Shown here: one piece after another, positions 25,445 through 38,324 of the stretch | Layout of the letters: every line of letters begins with the position of its first letter | Numbering within the stretch: position 1 is the stretch's first letter | DNA from: Bdellovibrionales bacterium | GTDB lineage: Bacteria > Pseudomonadota > Alphaproteobacteria > UBA9219 | Direction of reading: 5' to 3' | Assembly (NCBI GenBank): GCA_041662785.1 | Contig: JBAZRW010000003.1 | Location: 124,001-188,000, forward strand | Length of the DNA stretch: 64,000 nt | Made by a program: the position numbers and the translations under genes | The notes under the pieces: generated by a model | Told to the model about the DNA's origin: nothing | Seen by the model: the letters and a program-made list of their open reading frames with translations, nothing else | Databases searched by the model: none

Positions 25445-28024
25445 TTATTGTCCGCTACCACCCGTTAGGCGTTTCCACCAGCCGCCTTTGGGCTGATCGC
25501 CACCGGATGGGTTAACAACTTCATAGGATGAAGAGCCTTGTCCGACGGGTCTTGGTGTTGTGTCAAGATCATGAATGCTGGTTGGAATGAACGGCTTTGG
25601 CGCAGCGGCGCGTTCATGAGAGGCGCGTGGAGGGCGGCCTCCGCCATTCCCATTCCCCGTTGCGGGTGCAGCAGCGGCTTCGCCTGCTTCACGAGGCTCC
25701 CCGCCATTGCGGCGGCGACCACCGCGACGACCACGACGGCGACGGCTCTTGCCATCAGGATCAGTATCCTGCTCTTGCGCCGAGGGGCGAGGCGATGATT
25801 GCAAATCTTCGCCCAGATCAAGGGAGGACGTGTTCGCTTCAGGAGAAGCAAAAGGATCATCCGTGGATGCACGCGGCGTTTCACTGCCTCGCCCTCCACG
25901 ACGGCTTGTGCTGGGGCGGCCCGCGCGATCATGTTTGCGGAAACGGCTGCGGCCCCCGCGGCGGCCTGTTCCTTCGGTTGAGCCTTCCTCTTGCGAGGGT
26001 GAGGGCGAGGAGTCCCCCTCAGTCTCATCACGGGACTCGTCATGCGAGAAGAGTGGCATATCGCGTTCGGTATCAGCAATGACCTGATCCGCGTTCACAG
26101 CCGGTTCGGCGCGGCGAGACGTGGGGCGACCCTTGGCGCGTTCCAACTTATAACCCGGAGGCGGGATCGCGTCGTCGTTTTGAATGACGATGGTCAGACC
26201 GTAGCGCGATTCTAAGGAGCCAACTGCGTCGCGCTTGTGGTTAAGGATATAGACGGCGACGTTGGTCGGAATTTGAACCGTGATCTCATTCGTGCGTTGC
26301 TTGATGGCTTCTTCTTCAATAGCGCGAAGAATGGATAGCGCCGCCGAGTCAGGCGAGCGAATATAGCCAGAGCCGGAGCAATGCGGGCATTTCTCAAAGT
26401 TGATTTCAATCAGGCTGGGGCGCAGACGTTGGCGCGACAGTTCCAGCAAACCGAAGGGTGAGATGCGGCCAATTTGCAAACGCGCACGGTCATTCTTCAT
26501 CGATTCTTTGATGCGGCGTTCGACGGCGGCGTTATTGCGGCCATCTTCCATATCGATGAAATCGATAACGACTAGACCTGCCAGATCGCGAAGGCGCAGT
26601 TGGCGTGCGATTTCTTCGGCGGCCTCAAGATTGGTTTTAACCGCCGTTTCCTCAATATGGCGTTCACGCGTGGCGCGGCCAGAGTTCACGTCGATGGACA
26701 CCAGCGCTTCGGTCGGGTTGATGACCAAATAGCCGCCAGAGCGTAGCTGCACAATCGGGCTGTTGAGCGTATCAATTTGGTTTTCCACTTGGAAGCGGAT
26801 AAACAGCGGCGTCGGATCGTTATAGAGCTTAACCTTGTCGGCCTGATCGGGCATGACGGCGCGTATAAACTCGTGCGCTTTTTCAAAGCCCTCTTGGCCT
26901 GCAATCAAAATCTCGGCGATGTCTTGCGTGTACAAATCACGCACCGAGCGCTTGATTAGGTTCGCTTCCTCATAAATCAGCGTCGGTGCGCTGGAGGCCA
27001 GCGTTTGTTCGCGGATGCTGTCCCACATGGACAAAAGATATTCCAAATCGCGCTGAATGTCGGGCGGATCCTGTTCCATGCCCGCCGTGCGCAAGATGAC
27101 GGCCATGCCTTCGGGGATTTCCAGTTGATCCAGAATCTCCTTCATACGGCGACGGTCTTGGTGATTGGTAATTTTGCGTGAGACGCCGCCACCGTGATCT
27201 GTGTTGGGCATCAAAACACAATAGCGTCCGGCAAGTGACAGGAAGCTGGTCAAGGCTGCGCCTTTATTCCCGCGCTCTTCCTTCACAACCTGAATGAGCA
27301 TGACTTGGCCGCGCTTTAGGACTTCTTGAATCTTATAGCGGGGGCGATGCTGGCGCACGATGCGCTCGGTCACTTCGCCGCCAACGCTTTCGGGCGGCGC
27401 TTCGGGCATTGCGACCTCGGTCAGCGACCCCCCCCCGATAGCGGCGTTGCCAAAATCTGTGATCAGGCCGACGCTTGTGTCCTCATCGCCAAACGCATGA
27501 GCCAAGCTGCTAATAGGGGCAGACGACGGCTGGGCGGTTGGGGCTGCGGAAGACTCCTCCGCCAAAAGAGCTTCCTCAACGGGAGCTTCATCCTCGGTTG
27601 GAGACGTTGTGGCCTTATCTTGCGTGTAGTCTTTGTCGTCGTCATCGGCCTCATCAGGAGCGGAATCGTTCCCGTTAAGCTCAGAGTCGATATCCGTATC
27701 CTCTTGGTCTTCTTCGTCCATAGAGTCGTCGTCCGACTCTTCCTCATCATGGGGGCGATCCGCCATGGGGATGCGGAAGTAATCGGGATGGATTTCGCTG
27801 AAGGGCAAGAAGCCGTGGCGGTTGCCGCCGTACTCGACAAAAGCGGCCTGCAAGGACGGCTCAATGCGCATGACCTTGGCCAGATAGATATTGCCCCGCA
27901 AGATAGGCTTGCTGGCCAAACTAAAGTCAAGATCTTCTAATCTATTGTTATCTCTATAGCTTTCGACAATTGCTATACGAGTCTCTTCGGGATGCATGGC
28001 ATCCACCAACATTCTTTTCGTCAT
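25445..28024 (-). CDS. rne: ribonuclease E (RNase E/G family)
   Basis: The main endoribonuclease of mRNA decay and rRNA/tRNA processing and the degradosome scaffold. The 859-residue protein has an S1 domain beginning at residue 37 and interrupted by a long acidic insert (about 93-215, rich in Asp/Glu), as in alphaproteobacteria. Catalytic Asp residues lie in VSIDVNSGR and LVVIDFIDM; the Zn-link is CPHCSGSGY. The C-terminal third is disordered, with Arg-rich RNA-binding tracts (GRRGGRSRFRKHDR, KSRRRRGRRGGRRR). It ends PKGGWWKRLTGGSGQ; a GWW tail of this kind binds PNPase in Caulobacter. The tail is duplicated downstream. Confidence 0.95.
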   Translation of the reverse strand: MTKRMLVDAMHPEETRIAIVESYRDNNRLEDLDFSLASKPILRGNIYLAKVMRIEPSLQAAFVEYGGNRHGFLPFSEIHPDYFRIPMADRPHDEEESDDDSMDEEDQEDTDIDSELNGNDSAPDEADDDDKDYTQDKATTSPTEDEAPVEEALLAEESSAAPTAQPSSAPISSLAHAFGDEDTSVGLITDFGNAAIGGGSLTEVAMPEAPPESVGGEVTERIVRQHRPRYKIQEVLKRGQVMLIQVVKEERGNKGAALTSFLSLAGRYCVLMPNTDHGGGVSRKITNHQDRRRMKEILDQLEIPEGMAVILRTAGMEQDPPDIQRDLEYLLSMWDSIREQTLASSAPTLIYEEANLIKRSVRDLYTQDIAEILIAGQEGFEKAHEFIRAVMPDQADKVKLYNDPTPLFIRFQVENQIDTLNSPIVQLRSGGYLVINPTEALVSIDVNSGRATRERHIEETAVKTNLEAAEEIARQLRLRDLAGLVVIDFIDMEDGRNNAAVERRIKESMKNDRARLQIGRISPFGLLELSRQRLRPSLIEINFEKCPHCSGSGYIRSPDSAALSILRAIEEEAIKQRTNEITVQIPTNVAVYILNHKRDAVGSLESRYGLTIVIQNDDAIPPPGYKLERAKGRPTSRRAEPAVNADQVIADTERDMPLFSHDESRDETEGDSSPSPSQEEGSTEGTGRRGGRSRFRKHDRAGRPSTSRRGGRGSETPRASTDDPFASPEANTSSLDLGEDLQSSPRPSAQEQDTDPDGKSRRRRGRRGGRRRNGGEPREAGEAAAAPATGNGNGGGRPPRASHERAAAPKPFIPTSIHDLDTTPRPVGQGSSSYEVVNPSGGDQPKGGWWKRLTGGSGQ
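25446..25515. repeat. direct repeat, inner copy within the rne 3' end
   Basis: This copy is the functional C-terminus of rne, from the NPSGGDQPKGG codons to one base past the stop. Its partner is at 24500-24569. The 876 bp between them hold only the binding-protein gene and its leader. Confidence 0.9.
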
Positions 28025-28518
28025 TTATTTCTCCTACCGGCTTGTCGCGATAGAGCTTATAAAAGCATCTTACGCGCCAGCGTCCGGCAAATTCGTTACC
28101 CAAAAAACACAGGCGCCTTCTGACATCGGGGATTGGGAATACCCAAATCAGGGTTATAGGAGCGCCTATGAGCGCTTTGGCCACCGACATCTTGTTCATG
28201 CGCTTTGAGTTATTGTTTTGACTCTATTAAAGGGTCAACGCAGAAAAAGGTTCCGGCTTTCTTAAGCACTTTTTTGATCATAAACACAAAAGAGCCTTGA
28301 CGCAATCGCTTATTGGGCTAATTTTTCCCGTTCCGCAAATAACGCTAATTCTTTGATTGTAAACGAAGAAATATCAAAGGCTTCATATATAGGAATATAT
28401 GGCTATGTTTTTATGATAATATGACTATATGCCTAAAAATAATTTTTTAAAGTCCTAAATAGGTTGAATTTTATAAAATAAATTCCTTGAAAAAGGCTTA
28501 AAAAGCCGCCATACCCCC
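28025..28518. other. rne-rpoB divergent intergenic region, first part
   Basis: No supported gene in about 490 bp between divergent rne and rpoB. The half near rne is likely its promoter and untranslated leader. The half near rpoB is AT-rich (28370-28490). A GGCTTAAAAAGCC hairpin lies at about 28494-28507. No rplL coding sequence, which normally precedes rpoB, is found. Confidence 0.5.
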
Positions 28519-28592
28519 TTGACAATATCCTATAGGGTAGGAGGACATCGCCACGCACTCTTATGAGAGTGGGGCAAGTGTCCTTTATTTTG
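28519..28592 (+). promoter_or_regulatory. structured rpoB leader with -35-like box and attenuator-like hairpin
   Basis: TTGACA at 28519-28524 is a good -35 box, but no well-spaced -10 box is evident. A two-part hairpin follows: outer stem AGGACA/TGTCCT (28542-28547 with 28579-28584), GCC/GGC next, and inner stem CACTCT/AGAGTG with a 4-nt loop. It is followed by TTTATTTTGTTTTTG, so it could act as an intrinsic terminator or attenuator about 65 bp before the rpoB start. Function is inferred only from structure. Confidence 0.5.
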
Positions 28593-28654
28593 TTTTTGTT
28601 TAAGGGCGCTCCCATTTAAGGCGACGCGCCCGTTCGATGAAGAAAGAGGATACC

Positions 28655-31600
28655 ATGGCGCAGAGCAATCCTGTCGTTTCCGCAAAAACCACCAGCGGCG
28701 GCATTAGAATTCGCAAAAGCTTCGGTCGCATTCCCGAAGTGGCTGAGATGCCCAACCTTATTGAGGTTCAGCGCCGCTCTTATGAGTATTTCTTGCAGAT
28801 GGATGTTCCTCCTGCAAAACGCGACCGCGTTGGTTTGCAAGAAGTCTTGCGTTCGGCTTTCCCGATCCGCGACTTTGCAGAACGCGCCGTTCTGGACTTT
28901 GTCTCCTATGAACTGGAGCAGCCCAAATATGACGTTGAGGAATGCCAACAACGTGGCATGACTTTCGCCGCCCCCTTAAAGGTGACTTTGCGCCTGACGG
29001 TTTTTGATGTTGATGAGACTACGGGCGTCAAGTCCATCCGCGACATTAAAGAACAAGATGTTTACATGGGCGATATGCCTTTGATGACCGCCAACGGCAC
29101 GTTCGTCGTGAACGGCACTGAGCGCGTGATCGTCAGCCAAATGCATCGCAGTCCGGGCGTGTTCTTTGACCATGATAAGGGCAAGACGCATGCTTCCGGC
29201 AAGTATCTGTTCGCCGCCCGCGTCATTCCTTATCGCGGTTCGTGGCTGGATTTTGAGTTCGACGCCAAGGATATGGTCTATGTCCGTATCGATCGCCGTC
29301 GCAAGCTGCCCGTCACCACGCTTCTCTATGCTTTGTATGGCGACGAGACGGAAAAGCTGCGCGTTAAGCGCGAGAAGGCTGGCAAGCCTTTAGAGCTTCA
29401 TGAGATTCAAGGTATGGGCAAGGAAGAGATTTTAAGCTCTTTCTATGATCTCGTTCCTTATAAGAAGGTCAAGAATGGCTGGACGACTGCCTTTAATGCC
29501 GAGCGCGTCAAGGGTCAGAAGTTGGCCTCCAAGATTGTCGATGCCAAGAATGGCAAGACGGTTGCGGAAGAGGGGACTAAGATGACCCCGCGCCTAATCA
29601 CCAAGCTGGTTGATGCGGGCCTGAAGGAAGTTTTGGTGCAGGCCGAGAACCTGATTGGTTCTTACCTTGCTACCGATATGATCGACGAGAAGACGGGCGT
29701 TGTCTTGTTTGAAGCGGGCAATGAGCTGACCGCCGAGATCCTTGAGCAGATCGAAGCGACGGGCGTGAAGGAAATCCAGTTGCTGGGTATCGATCACGTC
29801 AATGTTGGCCCCTATATTCGCAACACGATGGCAGCGGATAAGAATGTCTCACGCGAAGACGCGTTGATCGACATTTACCGCGTTATGCGTCCGGGCGAGC
29901 CCCCCACCGTTGAATCGGCAGAGGCTTTGTTCCAAGGCTTGTTCTTTAACCTAGAGCGTTACGATCTGTCGCCTGTGGGCCGCGTGAAGATGAACTCGCG
30001 CCTTGGTTTCAAGACCGACGATCAGGTTCGCGTTTTGCGCAAGGAAGACATCCTCAAGATCGTCAAGATCATGTGCGAGCTGAAAGATGGTCGCGGCGAG
30101 ATTGACGACATCGATCACCTTGGCAACCGCCGCGTTCGCTCAGTCGGCGAATTGATGGAAAACCAATATCGTCTTGGTCTGCTCCGTATGGAACGCGCGA
30201 TCCGCGAGCGTATGAGCAGCATCGAGATTGACACGGTCATGCCTCATGACTTGATCAACGCGAAGCCTGCCGCTGCCGCTGTGCGTGAGTTTTTTGGCTC
30301 CTCGCAGCTCTCGCAGTTTATGGATCAAACGAACCCGCTGTCTGAAATCACGCATAAGCGTCGCGTTTCGGCCCTGGGGCCTGGTGGTTTGACGCGTGAA
30401 CGTGCGGGCTTTGAAGTCCGCGACGTGCATCCCACGCATTATGGCCGTATCTGCCCGATTGAAACACCGGAAGGTCCGAATATCGGTCTGATCAACTCGC
30501 TGGCCACCTATGCCCGTGTGAACCAATATGGCTTTATCGAAAGCCCCTATCGCCGCGTGAAGAGCGCCAAGGTCACGAACGACGTGGTCTATCTCTCCGC
30601 GATGGAAGAAGGCCAATATACGATTGCTCAGGCGAACTCAGAGCTTGATAAGAACGGCAAGTTTGTTTTGGAAATGATTGTTTGCCGTAAGAACGGCGAA
30701 GTCATTGTCGCCGCCGCCGAGGAAATCGATTTCATCGACGTCTCGCCCAAGCAAATCGTGTCCGTCGCCGCCGCGCTCATCCCGTTCCTTGAGAACGATG
30801 ACGCGAACCGCGCTCTTATGGGCTCGAACATGCAACGTCAAGCCGTTCCCTTGTTGCGCAACGATGCGCCGCTGGTGGGTACGGGTATGGAAGGCGTTGT
30901 GGCACGCGATTCCGGCGTGGCCGTTGTGGCTCGCCGTTCGGGCATCGTGGATCAGGTTGACGCGACGCGCGTTGTTGTGCGTGCGACAGAAAATCCCGAT
31001 CCAACCGCGCCGACGGTTGATATTTACAACATGTTGAAGTTCCAACGCTCGAACCAAAGCACCTGCATCACGCAGCGCCCGATTATCAAGGTCGGCGATC
31101 AGGTTCAGGCGGGGCAGATCATTGCCGATGGTCCTTCCACGCAGTATGGTGAGTTGGCCTTGGGCCGTAACGTGCTGGTCGCGTTTATGCCTTGGAACGG
31201 CTACAACTTCGAAGATTCGATCTTGATTTCCGAACGTATCGTCAGCGAAGACGTGTTCACCTCTATTCACATCGAAGAGTTCGAAGTGATGGCGCGTGAC
31301 ACCAAGCTGGGTCAGGAAGAAATCACACGCGACATTCCGAACGTCGGCGAAGAAGCCCTGAAGGCTCTTGACGAAGCGGGCATCGTGTATGTCGGCGCGG
31401 AAGTCAATCCGGGGGATATTCTGGTCGGTAAAGTGACGCCCAAGGGCGAAAGTCCCATGACGCCGGAAGAAAAACTCCTTCGCGCCATCTTTGGTGAAAA
31501 GGCTGCTGACGTGCGCGACACGTCGCTTCGTCTTCCGCCGGGTGTGACGGGAACCATCGTCGAAGTGCGCGTGTTCTCGCGTCGCGGCGTCGAGAAAGAT

Positions 31601-32920
31601 CAACGTGCCATTGCGATTGAACGGAGCGAAATCGAACGCCTCGCCAAGGATCGCGATGATGAGCGTCTGATCATCGAGCGCGGCTATTTTGAGCGTTTGC
31701 GCCATCATCTGGTTGGGCAAAAGGCTTCGGCGGGTCCCAAGAATTTCCCGACGGGCAAAGCCATCACGGAAGAAATGCTGGCCGAGTTCACCAAGGGTCA
31801 ATGGCGTCAGGTTAGCGTCAAGGACGACAAGGCGATGGAAAAGGTTGAAGCCATCGGTAAGGTCTTTGATGAACAGTTGAACGCTTTGAAGAAACGCTTT
31901 GAAGACAAGGTTGGCAAGCTGCAACGCGGCGACGAATTGCCTCCCGGTGTCATGAAGCTGGTCAAGGTGTTTGTGGCCGTGAAGCGCAAGCTTCAACCGG
32001 GTGATAAGATGGCCGGTCGTCACGGGAACAAGGGTGTCGTTTCGCGCATCCTGCCTGTTGAAGATATGCCTTATCTGCCCGATGGTCGCCCTGTTGACAT
32101 CGTCCTCAATCCTTTGGGCGTGCCTTCGCGTATGAACGTCGGACAAATCCTTGAAACGCATTTGGGGTGGGCGTCGGCCAACCTTGGCCGTCAAATCGGT
32201 CAAGCGCTGGATGCCTATCAGCTTCAAATCGAGCAAGAGAAAAAGGCGTCGCTGGGCGATGTTCGCACTAAGCTTAAGGCCGTTTATGGCGATGACCTTT
32301 ACAAGGCCGAGATTGCTGGGCTTTCCGACGAAGATACGGCTGGCCTTGCCAACAATCTGCGCGGCGGCGTTCCCTTTGCCACGCCCGTCTTTGACGGCGC
32401 GCGCGAGGCGGATATCGAACGCATGCTAGAGATGGCGGGTCTTGCCACATCGGGTCAGGAAACGCTGATCGATGGCCGTACAGGCGAAGCCTTCGACCGC
32501 AAGGTGACGGTTGGGTATATCTATATGCTCAAGCTGCACCATTTGGTTGATGACAAGATCCATGCGCGTTCCATCGGGCCTTACAGCCTTGTGACGCAAC
32601 AGCCTTTGGGCGGTAAGGCGCAGTTCGGCGGCCAACGCTTCGGTGAAATGGAAGTCTGGGCGCTGGAAGCTTACGGCGCGGCGTACACGTTGCAGGAAAT
32701 GTTGACGGTCAAGTCGGATGACGTGACGGGTCGTGCGAAGGTCTATGAGGCCATCGTGCGCGGTGACGACAACTTTGAATCCGGCATTCCTGAATCCTTC
32801 AACGTGTTGGTCAAGGAATTGCGTTCCTTGGGTCTGAACGTTGATCTGGACCAAAAGAAGCTGTTGGAGCTGGCGCAGGCTGAAGAAGATGCGGATGCCG
32901 CAGAAGCAGCAGCGGAATAG
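28655..32920 (+). CDS. rpoB: DNA-directed RNA polymerase subunit beta
   Basis: The catalytic beta subunit, 1421 residues. Recognisable regions: FGRIPEVAEMPNLIEVQRRSYEYFLQ, the rifampicin region SQLSQFMDQTNPLSEITHKRRVSALGPGGLTRERAGFEVRDVHPTHYGRICPIETPEGPNIGLI in conserved order, KMAGRHGNKGVVS and the C-terminal GGKAQFGGQRFGEMEVWALEAYGAA. The start at 28655 is set by AAGAGGA 4 nt upstream; an ATG six codons earlier overlaps this site. rpoC does not follow directly: two small genes and a repeat lie between. Confidence 0.98.
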   Translation: MAQSNPVVSAKTTSGGIRIRKSFGRIPEVAEMPNLIEVQRRSYEYFLQMDVPPAKRDRVGLQEVLRSAFPIRDFAERAVLDFVSYELEQPKYDVEECQQRGMTFAAPLKVTLRLTVFDVDETTGVKSIRDIKEQDVYMGDMPLMTANGTFVVNGTERVIVSQMHRSPGVFFDHDKGKTHASGKYLFAARVIPYRGSWLDFEFDAKDMVYVRIDRRRKLPVTTLLYALYGDETEKLRVKREKAGKPLELHEIQGMGKEEILSSFYDLVPYKKVKNGWTTAFNAERVKGQKLASKIVDAKNGKTVAEEGTKMTPRLITKLVDAGLKEVLVQAENLIGSYLATDMIDEKTGVVLFEAGNELTAEILEQIEATGVKEIQLLGIDHVNVGPYIRNTMAADKNVSREDALIDIYRVMRPGEPPTVESAEALFQGLFFNLERYDLSPVGRVKMNSRLGFKTDDQVRVLRKEDILKIVKIMCELKDGRGEIDDIDHLGNRRVRSVGELMENQYRLGLLRMERAIRERMSSIEIDTVMPHDLINAKPAAAAVREFFGSSQLSQFMDQTNPLSEITHKRRVSALGPGGLTRERAGFEVRDVHPTHYGRICPIETPEGPNIGLINSLATYARVNQYGFIESPYRRVKSAKVTNDVVYLSAMEEGQYTIAQANSELDKNGKFVLEMIVCRKNGEVIVAAAEEIDFIDVSPKQIVSVAAALIPFLENDDANRALMGSNMQRQAVPLLRNDAPLVGTGMEGVVARDSGVAVVARRSGIVDQVDATRVVVRATENPDPTAPTVDIYNMLKFQRSNQSTCITQRPIIKVGDQVQAGQIIADGPSTQYGELALGRNVLVAFMPWNGYNFEDSILISERIVSEDVFTSIHIEEFEVMARDTKLGQEEITRDIPNVGEEALKALDEAGIVYVGAEVNPGDILVGKVTPKGESPMTPEEKLLRAIFGEKAADVRDTSLRLPPGVTGTIVEVRVFSRRGVEKDQRAIAIERSEIERLAKDRDDERLIIERGYFERLRHHLVGQKASAGPKNFPTGKAITEEMLAEFTKGQWRQVSVKDDKAMEKVEAIGKVFDEQLNALKKRFEDKVGKLQRGDELPPGVMKLVKVFVAVKRKLQPGDKMAGRHGNKGVVSRILPVEDMPYLPDGRPVDIVLNPLGVPSRMNVGQILETHLGWASANLGRQIGQALDAYQLQIEQEKKASLGDVRTKLKAVYGDDLYKAEIAGLSDEDTAGLANNLRGGVPFATPVFDGAREADIERMLEMAGLATSGQETLIDGRTGEAFDRKVTVGYIYMLKLHHLVDDKIHARSIGPYSLVTQQPLGGKAQFGGQRFGEMEVWALEAYGAAYTLQEMLTVKSDDVTGRAKVYEAIVRGDDNFESGIPESFNVLVKELRSLGLNVDLDQKKLLELAQAEEDADAAEAAAE

Positions 32921-32932
32921 GACTATAATACA

Positions 32933-33223
32933 ATGACTGGCGGATATTTTTATATTCTTGCCAGTCAGAGAAACGGGACACTTTATGTTGGCGTTACGAA
33001 CGATTTAGCAAGACGCGTGGCGGAACATAAGGAAGGCAAGATAAAAGGGTTTTCGACGCGTTACGGGATTAAGACGCTGGTTTATTACGAAGTTTATGAT
33101 CGCATTCTTGATGCGATTGCTCGTGAAAAAGGCGTCAAGGAATGGAAACGCGCTTGGAAGTTGGAATTGATCGAGAGCACGAATCCGGAATGGAGGGATT
33201 TGTATCTTGATCTAAACAAATAG
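32933..33223 (+). CDS. GIY-YIG nuclease domain mini-protein (UPF0213-like)
   Basis: A 96-residue single-domain protein: YFYILASQRNGTLYVGVTNDLARRVAEHKEG holds the GIY (YFYIL) and YIG (LYVG) strands, the catalytic Arg region and EHK; REKGVKEWKRAWKLELIESTNPEWRDLY is the typical tail of the UPF0213/YhbQ-like group. It starts 12 bp after the rpoB stop and will be read with rpoB. A palindromic repeat starts at the base after its stop codon. Function of these mini-proteins is poorly known; the position inside the rpoB-rpoC pair suggests a late insertion. Confidence 0.88.
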   Translation: MTGGYFYILASQRNGTLYVGVTNDLARRVAEHKEGKIKGFSTRYGIKTLVYYEVYDRILDAIAREKGVKEWKRAWKLELIESTNPEWRDLYLDLNK

Positions 33224-33224
33224 C

Positions 33225-33329
33225 GTCATTCCGGCGCAAGCCGGAATCCAGCGCCGAGTGTCCACGAGGCGTATGAGTCATAAGCGCCGCAGACGCGGCG
33301 CACTGGATCCCGACTTTCGTCGGGATGAC
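33225..33329. repeat. palindromic repeat directly after the GIY-YIG gene
   Basis: GTCATTCCGGCGCAAGCCGGAATCC at one end and GGATCCCGACTTTCGTCGGGATGAC at the other, inverted to each other at their outer bases, with CCAGCGCCGAG...GGCGTATGAGTCATAAGCGCC in the centre. It is the same architecture as the repeats at 1.3 and 57.8 kb. Confidence 0.8.
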
Positions 33330-33407
33330 GCAAGGGATGAGGTTTGGCGAAATAGAGCGAGAGTTGTTATAACGAATACGATGCAGAGGAATAGGAGAAT
33401 AATCGCG

Positions 33408-33737
33408 ATGCCAATGACAAAGCAAATGCGTTTTGATGTGAGCAAACTGCCAGAAGGCAAGTATACGGCCTTTGTGCAGGCGCGTCTTGTTTCTGATTGG
33501 CAGCGAGTGGCCGAAGAGCTTGAGAAAGTTGGGGGTGGCATTTATGCGACGAATAATGTTTCGCGTATCGTGGATGTCAGGGGATGCAATAAAAAGGATC
33601 TTCTGGCAATAGCTGCTAGCGATTCCGCATGGCGAATTCTTCCCGTTCGCGAGGATAACAAAATTTTGGTGATGCGCGCACATGTTCACCATTTGGTACA
33701 AGGCAACAACCTACCTTCGAAATTGAATATCGCCTAA
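33408..33737 (+). CDS. small protein of unknown function between rpoB and rpoC
   Basis: A 109-residue protein, MPMTKQMRFDVSKLPEGKYTAFVQARLVSDWQRVAEELEKVGGGIYATNNVSRIVDVRGCNKKDLLAIAASDSAWRIL. Mixed alpha/beta composition, no membrane segment, one Cys. AGGAG 10 nt before the ATG decides the start. Codon use is less GC-rich than in rpoB and rpoC. I do not recognise a family. It lies 26 bp before rpoC and is probably in the same transcript; translation of rpoC may be coupled to it. Confidence 0.6.
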   Translation: MPMTKQMRFDVSKLPEGKYTAFVQARLVSDWQRVAEELEKVGGGIYATNNVSRIVDVRGCNKKDLLAIAASDSAWRILPVREDNKILVMRAHVHHLVQGNNLPSKLNIA

Positions 33738-33763
33738 GCGAAGCGTCTTATCGGGAGCGACAA

Positions 33764-37951
<4,188 letters not shown>

Positions 37952-37979
37952 GTTTGAATAGATAGACGTCGTTATCAAG

Positions 37980-38017
37980 AAGGCGGAAAAGGACAGGATT
38001 CTTTTTCCGCCTTTTTT
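37980..38017 (+). terminator. terminator after rpoC
   Basis: AAGGCGGAAAA...TTTTTCCGCCTTTTTT: a GGCGGAAAA/TTTTCCGCC stem with a T6 tract, 28 bp after the rpoC stop. Confidence 0.85.
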
Positions 38018-38036
38018 GTAGGCAAAATGACTATTT

Positions 38037-38207
38037 ATACCAATGAGCTTATGAACTGACGCGTAAAGAAAAAAGAAAACGGGATCCCCGCTTTCGCGGG
38101 GATGACGATAGCAGGATGAAATTAAACACAAAACCCGTCATTCCCGCGCAAGCGGGAATCCCGTTTGTTTTCTTTCTCAACGAGTCGTTTCATGAGCCGT
38201 TTGGTAT
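38037..38207. mobile_element. MITE-like element with ATACCAA-type ends
   Basis: 171 bp. Left end ATACCAATGAGCTTATGAA; right end, inverted, ATACCAAACGGCTCATGAA. Inside are AAGAAAACGGGATCCCCGC...GATGAC and GTCATTCCCGC...GGGAATCCCGTTTGTTTTC hairpins facing each other. No coding capacity. Confidence 0.65.
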
Positions 38208-38324
38208 TACTCACAAGCCTTAACGCTTGAAAGTAATAAAATTATGCCTCAAAAAGTCAGAAACAAGCTACAATGATTGAGCAATATGAGTGTTCAAACG
38301 ATTTTGAAAGAGAGGAATTTTATC

